In this document: positions 1-8,441 of the stretch, piece by piece
Layout of the letters: each line of letters opens with the position of its first letter
Numbering within the stretch: position 1 is the first letter of the stretch
From: an uncultured Elusimicrobiales bacterium
GTDB taxonomy: Bacteria > Elusimicrobiota > Elusimicrobia > Elusimicrobiales > Elusimicrobiaceae
Length of the DNA: 32,417 nt
Reading direction: 5' to 3'
Assembly: GCA_944322775.1 (NCBI GenBank)
Contig: CALUQA010000055.1
Span: 1-32,417 of the forward strand
Notes under the pieces: generated by a model
What the model saw: only the letters and a program-made list of their open reading frames with translations
Told to the model about the DNA's origin: nothing
The model's database searches: none
Position numbers and translations under genes: made by a program

Positions 1-176
1 GTGGGTTTAAAACCGTGTGCAATATCTACGCCAATATCGTGCGAGGGCAAATCCCGCACGTGGCCGAAGGAACTGCGCACCAAAAAGTCCGGCCCCAAAA
101 TTTTGCTGATGGTTTTTTGCTTGGTCGGAGATTCCACAATGACGAGTTTTTTGCCTTTGATGTTATTGGTTGCCAT
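1..176 (-). CDS. topA: DNA topoisomerase I, N-terminal fragment
   Basis: Only the first 58 codons lie in the window; the rest runs off the left edge. The reading starts at an ATG (174-176 on the forward strand) preceded by AAGGAT. The peptide begins MATNNIKGKKLVIVESPTKQ and continues with KTISKILG and SSFGHVRDLPSHDIG. These are the opening strand of the TOPRIM domain and the GHVRDLP segment of bacterial type IA topoisomerases. The enzyme relaxes negatively supercoiled DNA in the cytoplasm. It lies 19 nt downstream of dprA on the same strand. A dprA-topA pair is a common bacterial arrangement, so co-transcription is likely. The catalytic tyrosine and zinc-finger regions cannot be judged. Confidence 0.9.
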   Translation of the reverse strand, partial: MATNNIKGKKLVIVESPTKQKTISKILGPDFLVRSSFGHVRDLPSHDIGVDIAHGFKP

Positions 177-195
177 AAATATCCTTAAAACAAAA

Positions 196-1320
196 TTAAA
201 ATTTGCTCTTGCTGTACAGCCCGGCCTGAGAGGTTAACAGGCCTTTTACTTCCAGTTCAAACAATACTTCCGCCGCCTGCGGCACGGAAAGGTGCAGCGC
301 TTCCACCACCTGGTCGGCAGAGGCTTCTTCTGCAGAAGCGATAAATTGCATTACCTGCTTTTGTAAATCGGTCAGCCCGTCTTGCTCTTGCGTTGCCTGC
401 GCAGGCTGCTGCGGCACTTGCAGGGCAAATAAATCCGGGTTTGATATATAGTCTATTATATCTTTTACGCACGTGACAACGCCTGCCCCGTCCGCAATCA
501 GGCGGTTGGGGCCTTGGCTTTGGGGGCTGTCTATAGGGCCGGGCACGGCCAAAACATCTTTGCCCATTTCCAGGGCCAGCTTGGCCGTAATCAGCGCGCC
601 GGATTTGGCCTCGCCCTCTACGACCACCACCAGCTCCGACAAAGCGGCAATAATGCGGTTGCGGCGCGGAAAATGAAACGCATTGGGCGGCTTGTTAAAT
701 GGCAGCTCGGACACGATTGCCCCGCCGTGCTGCAAAATGGCGCGCGCCAGTTCGCGGTTTTCGGGCGGGTAGCAACGGCCAATGCCCGTGCCGATGACGG
801 CCACCGTGGGTTTGTTAAGGCGCACGGCGGCAGCGTGGCATTGGCTGTCTATGCCGCGGGCCAGCCCGCTGACAATGACGGCCCCTGCCTGCGCCAGCCC
901 TTCGGCCAGCGTGGTGGAAGCCCGCCTGCCGTACGGGGTAATTTTGCGCGTGCCCACCATGCCAATGCACACCTGATTGGGCTGCGGCAGTTTGCCCAGC
1001 ACATACAGGGCGATGGGGGCTTCTTTAATTTGGCGCAAGGATTGGGGGTATTCTTCGTCTTCCGGGATTAAAATGCGCCCGCCGTATTTTTCCGTCTTTT
1101 CCAGTTCTTCCTGCGGGTTGATGGCAAACGCGTCGCGCAAAAAGTGGGCCGCGGTAGAGGGGTTCATTTGGGCTTCGCGGGCCAGGGTGTCGGCATTTTG
1201 CTTTAAAATTTCTTCGGCCGAGCCGAAAATGTCAATCAGCCGCGCCAGCCAGTCGGCCCGCAAATACAAAAAGGCATTAATGCGTATGCGCGCCAAGCGC
1301 TCTTGCATAGACACGCTCAT
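196..1320 (-). CDS. dprA: DNA-processing protein DprA (Smf)
   Basis: 374 residues, a usual DprA length. DprA binds incoming single-stranded DNA during natural transformation and loads RecA. Visible parts in order are a helical N-terminal region (about 1-75), then the Rossmann-like core with VGTRKITPYG (122-131), SGLARGIDSQCHAAA (151-165), FPRRNRIIAALS (217-228) and SGALITAKLALEMGKD (240-255). A C-terminal winged-helix-like stretch follows (about 310-370, from LTDLQKQVMQFI). The start overlaps the comM stop by 4 nt (ATGA), which favours this ATG; an in-frame ATG four codons later (MQERLARI) is the alternative. It sits between comM and topA in a single-strand run, consistent with DNA uptake and processing. 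Confidence 0.95.
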   Translation of the reverse strand: MSVSMQERLARIRINAFLYLRADWLARLIDIFGSAEEILKQNADTLAREAQMNPSTAAHFLRDAFAINPQEELEKTEKYGGRILIPEDEEYPQSLRQIKEAPIALYVLGKLPQPNQVCIGMVGTRKITPYGRRASTTLAEGLAQAGAVIVSGLARGIDSQCHAAAVRLNKPTVAVIGTGIGRCYPPENRELARAILQHGGAIVSELPFNKPPNAFHFPRRNRIIAALSELVVVVEGEAKSGALITAKLALEMGKDVLAVPGPIDSPQSQGPNRLIADGAGVVTCVKDIIDYISNPDLFALQVPQQPAQATQEQDGLTDLQKQVMQFIASAEEASADQVVEALHLSVPQAAEVLFELEVKGLLTSQAGLYSKSKF

Positions 1321-2858
1321 AAGTCCGGCACCCCCTTGCGGTCCAGCGGGCGGTATTGCAGCACCTCTATCAGGTGGGCGTTTTCTATATTGTCTTTGCC
1401 TTCCAAATCGGCAATGGTGCGGGCGGTTTTAAGCACTTTGTCCAAGCTGCGCGCGCTAAGGCCAAACTTGCGCATGGCCGCCTCTAAAATGGCGTCGGCC
1501 CCGGCAGGGAGGGGGCAAAACTGTTTGATTTGCTTGGGCGTCATAAAAGCATTGGCCGTGGTGGCCGTGCCTTTAAAACGCGCCTGCTGGCGTTTGCGCG
1601 CCGCCAATACGCGGGCGGCAATTTGGGCAGACGTGTCGCCCTCGGCGGCTTTGTTCCAGTCGCCGTATGCCACGGGGTTTAAATTGACGGTTAAATCAAT
1701 GCGGTCCAAAAGCGGGCCCGAAATTTTGGCCTGATAGCGCCGTATTTGCATGGGCGTGCAGGTGCAGGGTTTGTGGGGGTTGCCCAAATTGCCGCACGGG
1801 CAGGGGTTCATGGCCGCAATTAAGGTAAAGCGCGCCGGATAGGTAACGGTTTCTTTGGCGCGGGAAATGGTCACTTGGCCGTTTTCCAGCGGTTGGCGCA
1901 GCACTTCCAGCGTAGAGCGGGAAAACTCGGCAAATTCGTCCAAAAACAGCACGCCGTTGTGCGCCAGGGACACTTCCCCGGGGCGCGGGTTGCTGCCGCC
2001 GCCGATCAGCGCCGCTTCGGAAATGGTGTGGTGCGGGTCGCGAAAGGGGCGGGTGTGCAGGCGGTGCTTCATTTTGCCCAGCAAATTGCAAACGGAATAA
2101 ATTTTGGTGATTTCCAGGCTTTCTTCTTCCGTCAATGGCGGAAGAATGCCGGCAAAGCGTTTGGCCAGCATGCTTTTGCCCGTGCCGGGCAGGCCGATCA
2201 TCAGCACATTGTGCCCGCCTGCGGCGGCAATTTCCAGCGCGCGTTTGGCCACGGCCTGGCCTTTCACGTCGGAAAAGTCCAGCACGGCAGCCGGTTCCTC
2301 TTCCTGCGGGGGCACATAGGCCATTTGCACGCTTTCCTGCGGCAGTTTGACTTCCAGCCAGTCGGCCAAGTCGCGCAGGGTGCGCGGGGTGATAAACGGC
2401 AGGCCGGCCGTTTGCCCTTCCAAAAAATTATCCGGCGCGATAACCGCCGTACCTTGGCTGTTTTTAACGCCTATAAGCATGGGCAGCACGCCGGCGCAGG
2501 GGCGCAGGGTGCCGTCTAAGGCCAGTTCTCCCAGCAAAATAAGGTCTTTTAATTTTTTAACGGCTTCTTCCGATAGGGCGCCCGACGCGGCCAAAATGCC
2601 CGCCGCGATGGGCAAGTCAAACTGGGTGCCGCTTTTGCGCAGTTCGGCCGGGCTTAAATTGACGGTAATGCGTTTTAACGGGAAATCAAACCCGCTGTTG
2701 CGTATGGCGGCAATCACGCGTTCTTTGCTTTCTTTTACCTCGGCATCGGGCAAGCCAACGACGGACAAGGTGGGCATTCCCGAAGAAATGTCCACCTCTG
2801 TCGTTACTTCAAAACCGTCTATGCCTTTTAGGGCGCAGGTACGGACGCTGGCTAACAT
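1317..2858 (-). CDS. comM: ComM/YifB-family AAA+ ATPase (Mg-chelatase-like)
   Basis: 513 residues, standard for ComM. ComM is a hexameric helicase that promotes branch migration during natural transformation. An N-terminal Lon/S5-like domain (1-170, with SVVGLPDAEVKESKERV) precedes an AAA+ module. That module has Walker A GLPGTGKS (222-229), Walker B VLFLDE (303-308) and a four-cysteine cluster (C353, C355, C365, C367) typical of the family. The C-terminal helical segment (about 455-513) contains the conserved FGLSARSLDKVLKTARTIAD. No clear Shine-Dalgarno precedes the ATG. It lies 1 nt after the upstream lipoprotein gene, so translation is probably coupled. Neighbouring dprA supports a competence or recombination role. 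Confidence 0.95.
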   Translation of the reverse strand: MLASVRTCALKGIDGFEVTTEVDISSGMPTLSVVGLPDAEVKESKERVIAAIRNSGFDFPLKRITVNLSPAELRKSGTQFDLPIAAGILAASGALSEEAVKKLKDLILLGELALDGTLRPCAGVLPMLIGVKNSQGTAVIAPDNFLEGQTAGLPFITPRTLRDLADWLEVKLPQESVQMAYVPPQEEEPAAVLDFSDVKGQAVAKRALEIAAAGGHNVLMIGLPGTGKSMLAKRFAGILPPLTEEESLEITKIYSVCNLLGKMKHRLHTRPFRDPHHTISEAALIGGGSNPRPGEVSLAHNGVLFLDEFAEFSRSTLEVLRQPLENGQVTISRAKETVTYPARFTLIAAMNPCPCGNLGNPHKPCTCTPMQIRRYQAKISGPLLDRIDLTVNLNPVAYGDWNKAAEGDTSAQIAARVLAARKRQQARFKGTATTANAFMTPKQIKQFCPLPAGADAILEAAMRKFGLSARSLDKVLKTARTIADLEGKDNIENAHLIEVLQYRPLDRKGVPDL

Positions 2859-2859
2859 A

Positions 2860-3966
2860 TTAGATAAAGTTCAGTACAATTTGCTGAGGAGAAATCCCCA
2901 TTACCGTAAAGTTTACGTTATAGCTGCGGATAATCTTGGCGGTCAGTTCTTCGCCGGAAGAAATATTGGCCGAGATTTCAAAGTAAGCGTCGGAATTGGT
3001 GTATTTAACCAGGTTAAAGTCTTCAATTTCGCGCATTTCTTTAAAAATATCCTGCACCTGTTTGAGGCGTTCAATGCTTTTTACGTTCTGCACGACCACA
3101 TTGAATTTGTTGGCAGAGTTAATGGCGGCATTGATAGGCTCAATAAGCTGTTTGGCAGCCGCTTCGCACGCGGAGGAAACGGATTTTTGAGCGGCGATGC
3201 TTTCCACCGGGTCCAACCCGCTGACTTGGTCAGCCGCTTCCCCGACAATTTGATAGTTTTTGGTGGACGCCACCTTGATGTTGGCGCGGGCGCGGTAGGT
3301 TTTGAACGGGGAAGAAATGCCCGGCAAAGCCTGCAGCGGAGCGGTGTTGACGTCGGCCATGATAATAAAGCGGGCCCCTTCCACGCGGGCCTGGTCAATG
3401 ACCGGGGTGGGATTGTCCAAATTGTTTTGGCTTAAATTATCGCCGTTGACCAAAGCATAGGGCTGGTCTTTTAAAGCGCGGTAAATGGCCTGTTTGCACT
3501 CTTGTTTAAGGGATACTTCATCGCCCACCGTTTCGCGCGAGGTAATCAAAATGGTGGTGCGTTTGGCAAAGGCGTCGGATTCAGACTCTTTGATAATGTC
3601 GCTGATGTCTTTGACCAGCACCATTACACGCACGCGGGTGTACCACTGATCCCCTTTGCGATAGGCTTTTTGCACGTATCCGCGGCGAATGAACCCGGCA
3701 GATTTGGAGGTGATTTTGTCTTCCACCAGTTGGGCTTGCTCCACCGTGGTGGAGGAAGAAATAAAGATACCGGCCACTTTTTCCACCGCGGCGCGTTGGG
3801 CGGCCAGCTCGCCTTCTTTCTTCATTTCGGAAATGTTATTTTCGTCGTAGGGAACCAAAGATTCCGCCACCACATATTCCCCTTCGCCTTTGGGACCGAT
3901 GTGCAAAGCACGGCAGGCCGAAAGCGTAAAGACGGCAATGACGGCGATGAGTAAAAGTCTTTTCAT
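2860..3966 (-). CDS. Lipoprotein with FlgT/LPP20-like N-terminal domain
   Basis: 368 residues, starting with a signal peptide and lipobox (MKRLLLIAVIAVFTLSAC, lipidated Cys at 18), so it should be a membrane-anchored periplasmic or outer-membrane lipoprotein. Residues about 50-125 carry AAQRAAVEKVAG, then FIRRGYVQKAYRKGDQWY and TRVRVMVLVKDI. This helix-then-strand pattern resembles the N-terminal domain of FlgT and LPP20-type lipoproteins. The rest (about 140-368) has a middle domain with FIIMADVNTAPLQALPGISS and a C-terminal FNVVVQNVKSIERLKQVQDI that I cannot assign. Its AGGAG-preceded ATG shares one base with the stop of the 149-residue lipoprotein gene upstream (TAATG). No flagellar gene is in the window. 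The fold assignment is by pattern only and the function is unknown. Confidence 0.7.
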   Translation of the reverse strand: MKRLLLIAVIAVFTLSACRALHIGPKGEGEYVVAESLVPYDENNISEMKKEGELAAQRAAVEKVAGIFISSSTTVEQAQLVEDKITSKSAGFIRRGYVQKAYRKGDQWYTRVRVMVLVKDISDIIKESESDAFAKRTTILITSRETVGDEVSLKQECKQAIYRALKDQPYALVNGDNLSQNNLDNPTPVIDQARVEGARFIIMADVNTAPLQALPGISSPFKTYRARANIKVASTKNYQIVGEAADQVSGLDPVESIAAQKSVSSACEAAAKQLIEPINAAINSANKFNVVVQNVKSIERLKQVQDIFKEMREIEDFNLVKYTNSDAYFEISANISSGEELTAKIIRSYNVNFTVMGISPQQIVLNFI

Positions 3967-4415
3967 TATTTATTCTCCTGCGGGTTGAGGCCGGCCGCCT
4001 GCAGTTTTTCGCGCGAAATGCGCATAATAACCGTGCAGCCGCCGTCGTCCAAATATTCGGTGGAGACCAGTTCCATGTCGTTTAAAATGCCGCTGGAAGA
4101 GGTGTGAATGGTGGAGCCTTCCGACACGGCGTCCACAATTTGCACGTTGCTTTCCAAATTGGCGCCGTAAAGCACTTCCGTCGCACGCTGATAGGCATGG
4201 GCAATGGCGGCTTCGCGCGACAAGATGCGCCGCTGTGAGTCGCTCTTGTGGGCGGGGTTGGCTGCGCCAAAACCGCGCACCCACAGGTATTCGTCGTCGG
4301 TCAGTGTATCGTTAAAAGAAGGGGCAATGGCGCCGTTTTTGACGGCGCTTTTCATGTGGCCGCCACAGGCGCCCAGGCACAAAAGGCAGGCCAGTAAGAG
4401 GGTCAGTTTTTTCAT
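3966..4415 (-). CDS. Small LPP20-like lipoprotein
   Basis: 149 residues with a lipoprotein signal peptide (MKKLTLLLACLLCLGAC, lipidated Cys at 17). The mature part carries RRILSREAAIAHAYQRATEV followed by a beta-rich stretch ending STEYLDDGGCTVIMRISREK. This is the alanine-rich helix plus strand layout of LPP20-family lipoproteins. It looks like a single-domain relative of the 368-residue lipoprotein encoded next. The ATG has a good GGAG eight bases upstream and overlaps the stop of the AAA+ gene by 4 nt. The junctions on both sides overlap, so the two lipoproteins are almost certainly co-translated with the AAA+ protein. Function is unknown; a periplasmic or outer-membrane structural role is a guess. 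Confidence 0.7.
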   Translation of the reverse strand: MKKLTLLLACLLCLGACGGHMKSAVKNGAIAPSFNDTLTDDEYLWVRGFGAANPAHKSDSQRRILSREAAIAHAYQRATEVLYGANLESNVQIVDAVSEGSTIHTSSSGILNDMELVSTEYLDDGGCTVIMRISREKLQAAGLNPQENK

Positions 4416-7400
4416 CTCAATAACTCCGATAATATTTTCACATACGTGCTGGGAGCATTGACGTCTTCATAGTTGATGACGCCGCAGCGAATGAGCATAA
4501 TCTCCAGCATGTGGGTCAGAATGTCATAAAAGTTTTCTCTGACCGAGGGCTCGCAGGTGTCCGTCTCGGGTCCTAAGATGACGGCCCCTTTGAGTTTTTT
4601 GTTATCGCACAAATTGGCGATTTTAAAAGCCGAAGAAATGATGTTTTCCGTGGAATACGAAGAACGCACCGCCAGCTCCGGCCCGCCGCTTATGCCCAAC
4701 TCTTTGGCACGTTGCTGCAGGGCAAACACCAACCAGTTCATCATGTTGGAATGGTTCTGCGGATAGAAAAACCCGATGCGGCCCCATTCACCATTGCCGG
4801 AAACGGGGGCGGAGTTAATCTCGTCGGGGGTTTTCTTCATAATCAGGCTGTGTTGGTCTTCCCCTGCGGTGGCCAGCAACTGGTCAAAAATAGCCGTGGC
4901 AGAGCGTTTTTCCGGCGATTCGTTGGGGAAAATCAGTTTTTCCAGTACGCGCACGCGGCGAATGGCACGGGACACGGTGCCCAAAGACATATTGGGGTGC
5001 CCGAAGAAGCGGTTAACTTCTTCTTCCGTGATGTTGATGCCATTGCTGGTCAGCATTTTTTGAATGATGCGCATGCGGGCGTTGCCGGTGGCCGGTTTTA
5101 AGTCGGAAATCCAGCCCGAGTCCAAGCGGAAGTTAAGCAATTCTTCCAATTTGGCCAGGCTTTCCGGCGGATATTTAGATGTAATTACAATCTGTTTTTG
5201 TTGTTTGCGGAAATCGTTGAGCAACTTAGACAGATAGGCACGGTTTTGCTCGTTGATGGCAATCAAGTGAATATCGTCTATCAACAGGGCTTTGACGGAG
5301 TCGGCAAATTTTTCAAATTTATCAATATTGCCTTCCATTACATAGCGCTGTATCCCGCGGGACAAGCGCACCCCGTTGGTGATAAAAATATTTTCTTGCC
5401 CGTATTTGTTGGAAAGGGCGTAGCCAATGGCATGCAAGAAATGCGTTTTTCCCGTGCCGCTGGCGCCATGCAATACCAAAGGATTGTACAGTTTGCCCGG
5501 GTTGTCTATGACGGAGATGGCCGTGGCGTGGGCAAAACGGTTGACGGAAATGGTCATATTCTCCAGCGTATAGGTGGGAATAAGGGGCACTTCCAGCGGC
5601 CAGTTATGTTTTTTAAGCTCAGAAAGCGGCAACTCAATAGAGTGGTCAATGGTACGGGTTTTTTCCAAGAAAGTACCAGCCGGGCGTCTGCGGCGCAAAA
5701 TGGTAGCCCCATGTTTTTCTTCCTGAGGCTGAGCCGGGGACGCATGGGCAGCCGGTGCCGGCGGCACATGGTTGGGCATAGCCGGTGCCTGCGGCGGGAC
5801 CGGTTTGGCCGGTTGAGCGGCGGCAGGTTCCGGCTGGACTTTTCTTTTGATGCGTAAAATTGTTTTCTTTTCCCCGTTATTTTCTGGCATTTTATTCTCC
5901 GTAATAGGTGTAGAAGGAGGAATTTCCTTTTCGGCAGATTCCTGTTCTTGCGTTAAGTGAGCCGGCGTGGCTTCTTCTGGCGTTGGCGGCTCCTGCGGGG
6001 CTGTTTCTTGGGCTGCAGGGGCGGCAGACACAGGTTCAGCTTCAGGGGCGGGTTGCTCCTGCACGGGCTGAGGGGGCTGTGTCTGGTTCAATTGGCTGGC
6101 GGAATCTGTTGAGGGTTCAGGCGCGGCTTCTTCAGCAGTGGCCAAAGGCAAAGCAATATTTTCTGCTTCTTTTACAGCGTTGTCTTTGGAAGCAATGGGA
6201 GCCTGGTGATGCGTTTGCGTTTTTGCATCAGCCGCAGCCAACATTTGTTCAAAAGGATCCATAACTTCTTGGGAGTCATCATCTATCCGGTCAACGCGGC
6301 CAAAAGAAGACGGAAGCGGCATGTAAGCACGCGTTTTGTCCAGTTCCTCTTCAGGTTTTTGCGGCGTAGCCGGCTTGGGCGCCGGTGCCGGTTTATGGGC
6401 CGTATTGGCATGTTGCAGAAAGCTTAAATCTTTCTGTGTAATGCGTTCTGTAATGGCTTTGATGTCTTCCAAGTCGATAAAATTGGTTTGGTCTTTAATT
6501 TTTTGGTCAAAAATATTAAAAGACTCAGTGTCCGCGTCTTTTTCTTCCGCCGGAGCAAATGCAAAAGAGGCTTCTTGCTGCGGAGCGGTTTTTTCGCTGT
6601 TTGCAGAAGAGGCGGTCTCTTTCGATGAGGGCTCTTTGGGGGTTGGTGCGGCCGGTTGCGCCGAGATATTTTTTTGTTTGGCAGGATCTAACTTGTCCAA
6701 ATCCAAGAACATGTCATATTTGGTTTCTGCCAGTAAAATATCGTCTAAGGATTGGCCGAGCATGGTGCCTTCCATGTCTTTAATAAGCATGTCGCGGTCG
6801 CTTAACGGCAAGTCATTGTCCGGCTGCTTGGCAGGTTCACTTTGCTCTTTAGGCGCAACGGTAACAGGGGTTAATTCCGTGGGCAGCTTTTCTGCCTGGA
6901 CGGCTTGTACTTGTAAATCCAAATCGGGTTCTTGTTGTGTTGGGGCAGGTTCCGGCTCGGCCGCGGGTGTTTGTTCTGCAGGCGGTTCGTCGGACCATCC
7001 TTCTTTATTTTCAATAGAAGTTAAGACCTCATCAGAAACAGGCTCTTCCTCTACCGGGGGAAGAATGGGTTTTTCTTCGGCTGCGGGTGCCGCCGCGGGC
7101 TGCTCCGAAGGTTTCTCTTGAACTGGTTGCGCGGGCACGGCGGGTTCGGCAGGTTTTTCCGGTGCTTTGTCTTTTTTGCGGAAGAAGAAAAAATTCTTTT
7201 TATGTAATGTTTTAGGTTTGGATACAGAGTCGTTGGAAACGGTAAAAGGTTCCTCTTCTTTATCATCATCGGAACGATAGCCGGGCTCGTCAATTTCTTC
7301 CAGCGTTTTTGCAAGCTGGGGGATTTCTTCTTCAGGCTGGCTTAAATCAATTTGCTTTTGCTGTATGCCCTCTATATCTGGCGGAGCGGGCGGCAGCGGG

Positions 7401-7789
7401 GCAGCCGGTTTGGCCGAAGATTGGAAGAAACTTTCCGAAGGGTCTAAGGTAATGAATGTGGGAAAATCTTTATCTTCTTTATCGGTATCTGCGCTAAAAA
7501 GCGGGTTGCCTAAAGAGCCGCCGGGAATAAATTCATTTACTTTTTTGGATTGTTCTATCCCTTCGCGCACGGCTACACGGATTTTTTCCAGCGTATCTTC
7601 GTCCAAATCGTCAGGTAAAGCAAAACGGTATACATACGGGGCGGACGCCGGCTGGGGCGCGCGTACATATCCGTGCAGTTTTTTTGCAATTAAACGCGCG
7701 TCGTGCTCTGTCCCGTCAATAAGCAGGGCATATGAAATGGCATTGTCTTTGGAACGAATGCTGGAGATAATATCCCAATGGGTAATCAT
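4412..7789 (-). CDS. Large DnaA-like AAA+ protein with a long disordered linker
   Basis: 1125 residues. A small folded N-terminus (1-95) is followed by about 600 residues rich in Pro, Ala, Glu and Gln (roughly 95-715), which look disordered. A DnaA domain III-like AAA+ module follows (about 735-955), with Walker A GASGTGKT (775-782), Walker B LLIDDIH (835-841), a sensor 1-like IVITSKYPPES and a box VII-like LLNFRLDSGW. No DnaA domain IV helix-turn-helix signature is visible. Instead a distinct C-terminal domain (about 998-1125, from EWGRIGFFYP) ends the protein. Two basic motifs, TILRIKRK (near 643) and TILRRRR (near 698), flank part of the linker. It is therefore neither replication initiator DnaA nor a short Hda. 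It overlaps deoC upstream and the small lipoprotein gene downstream by 4 nt each. The role is unknown; a regulatory or spatial-organisation ATPase is one possibility. Confidence 0.8.
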   Translation of the reverse strand: MITHWDIISSIRSKDNAISYALLIDGTEHDARLIAKKLHGYVRAPQPASAPYVYRFALPDDLDEDTLEKIRVAVREGIEQSKKVNEFIPGGSLGNPLFSADTDKEDKDFPTFITLDPSESFFQSSAKPAAPLPPAPPDIEGIQQKQIDLSQPEEEIPQLAKTLEEIDEPGYRSDDDKEEEPFTVSNDSVSKPKTLHKKNFFFFRKKDKAPEKPAEPAVPAQPVQEKPSEQPAAAPAAEEKPILPPVEEEPVSDEVLTSIENKEGWSDEPPAEQTPAAEPEPAPTQQEPDLDLQVQAVQAEKLPTELTPVTVAPKEQSEPAKQPDNDLPLSDRDMLIKDMEGTMLGQSLDDILLAETKYDMFLDLDKLDPAKQKNISAQPAAPTPKEPSSKETASSANSEKTAPQQEASFAFAPAEEKDADTESFNIFDQKIKDQTNFIDLEDIKAITERITQKDLSFLQHANTAHKPAPAPKPATPQKPEEELDKTRAYMPLPSSFGRVDRIDDDSQEVMDPFEQMLAAADAKTQTHHQAPIASKDNAVKEAENIALPLATAEEAAPEPSTDSASQLNQTQPPQPVQEQPAPEAEPVSAAPAAQETAPQEPPTPEEATPAHLTQEQESAEKEIPPSTPITENKMPENNGEKKTILRIKRKVQPEPAAAQPAKPVPPQAPAMPNHVPPAPAAHASPAQPQEEKHGATILRRRRPAGTFLEKTRTIDHSIELPLSELKKHNWPLEVPLIPTYTLENMTISVNRFAHATAISVIDNPGKLYNPLVLHGASGTGKTHFLHAIGYALSNKYGQENIFITNGVRLSRGIQRYVMEGNIDKFEKFADSVKALLIDDIHLIAINEQNRAYLSKLLNDFRKQQKQIVITSKYPPESLAKLEELLNFRLDSGWISDLKPATGNARMRIIQKMLTSNGINITEEEVNRFFGHPNMSLGTVSRAIRRVRVLEKLIFPNESPEKRSATAIFDQLLATAGEDQHSLIMKKTPDEINSAPVSGNGEWGRIGFFYPQNHSNMMNWLVFALQQRAKELGISGGPELAVRSSYSTENIISSAFKIANLCDNKKLKGAVILGPETDTCEPSVRENFYDILTHMLEIMLIRCGVINYEDVNAPSTYVKILSELLR

Positions 7790-8430
7790 TTTCCCTCGAT
7801 GATTTTTACTCCCGCGCTGGCACCGATGCGGGTGGCACCGGCGGCAACCATAGCGTCAAAATCCTGGCGGGTGCGAATACCGCCGGAAGCTTTAACCTGC
7901 ATATTGGCCGGCACATGGGCACGCATAAGGCGTACATCTTCTGCCGTAGCACCGCCGCCGGTAAAACCGGTGGAGGTTTTTACAAAGTCGGCCCCGGCTT
8001 GGGCGGAAAGTTCGCAGGCTTTTATTTTTTCTTGCTCGGTTAAAACGGAAGTTTCAATAATTACTTTAAGCGTAAAATTTTCTCCGGCGTTGCGCACAGC
8101 TTTGATATCTTGCAAAACCGTTTCGTAATCGCCGCTTTTCAGGGCGCCGATGTTTATGACCATGTCTAATTCATCGGCGCCGTTTTTTAAAGCGTCTTTG
8201 GCTTCAAATACTTTGCTTGCGGTAGTGGTGGCCCCTAACGGGAAGCCAATTACCGTGCACACTTTGACATCACTGCCGGCCAGCTGTTTTTTGCAGAAAG
8301 AAACCCAATACGGGTTTATGCACACGCTAAAGAAGCCAAATTTCCGGGCTTCGTCGCACAGCGTTTTAATGGCGGCTTGATCCGCCTGAGGTTTAAGCAG
8401 TGTATGATCAATGTATTTGGCCAAATTCAT
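7786..8430 (-). CDS. deoC: Deoxyribose-phosphate aldolase
   Basis: 214 residues, a normal length for the shorter DeoC type. The cytoplasmic enzyme reversibly cleaves 2-deoxyribose 5-phosphate to glyceraldehyde 3-phosphate and acetaldehyde, the last step of deoxynucleoside salvage. Family motifs are visible: IDHTLLKP (7-14), the proton-relay Asp in ELDMVIN (D89), the Schiff-base Lys in FVKTSTGF (K151) and the second active-site Lys in VKASGGIRT (K180). A strong AAGGTGG lies six bases before the ATG. Its product glyceraldehyde 3-phosphate is a substrate of TpiA, encoded 11 nt upstream. The stop overlaps the start of the large AAA+ gene (ATGA). Confidence 0.96.
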   Translation of the reverse strand: MNLAKYIDHTLLKPQADQAAIKTLCDEARKFGFFSVCINPYWVSFCKKQLAGSDVKVCTVIGFPLGATTTASKVFEAKDALKNGADELDMVINIGALKSGDYETVLQDIKAVRNAGENFTLKVIIETSVLTEQEKIKACELSAQAGADFVKTSTGFTGGGATAEDVRLMRAHVPANMQVKASGGIRTRQDFDAMVAAGATRIGASAGVKIIEGK

Positions 8431-8441
8431 AAAATACCACC

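Noticed and set aside
2347..3435. A 362-codon open frame on the plus strand.
   Set aside because: It is antisense to comM and the FlgT-like lipoprotein gene, spans their junction, and has no recognisable domain. The opposite frames have clear families.
4412..7789. Chromosomal replication initiator DnaA.
   Set aside because: No domain IV DNA-binding signature is visible, the linker is far too long, the C-terminal domain is different, and there is no dnaN or oriC-like context.
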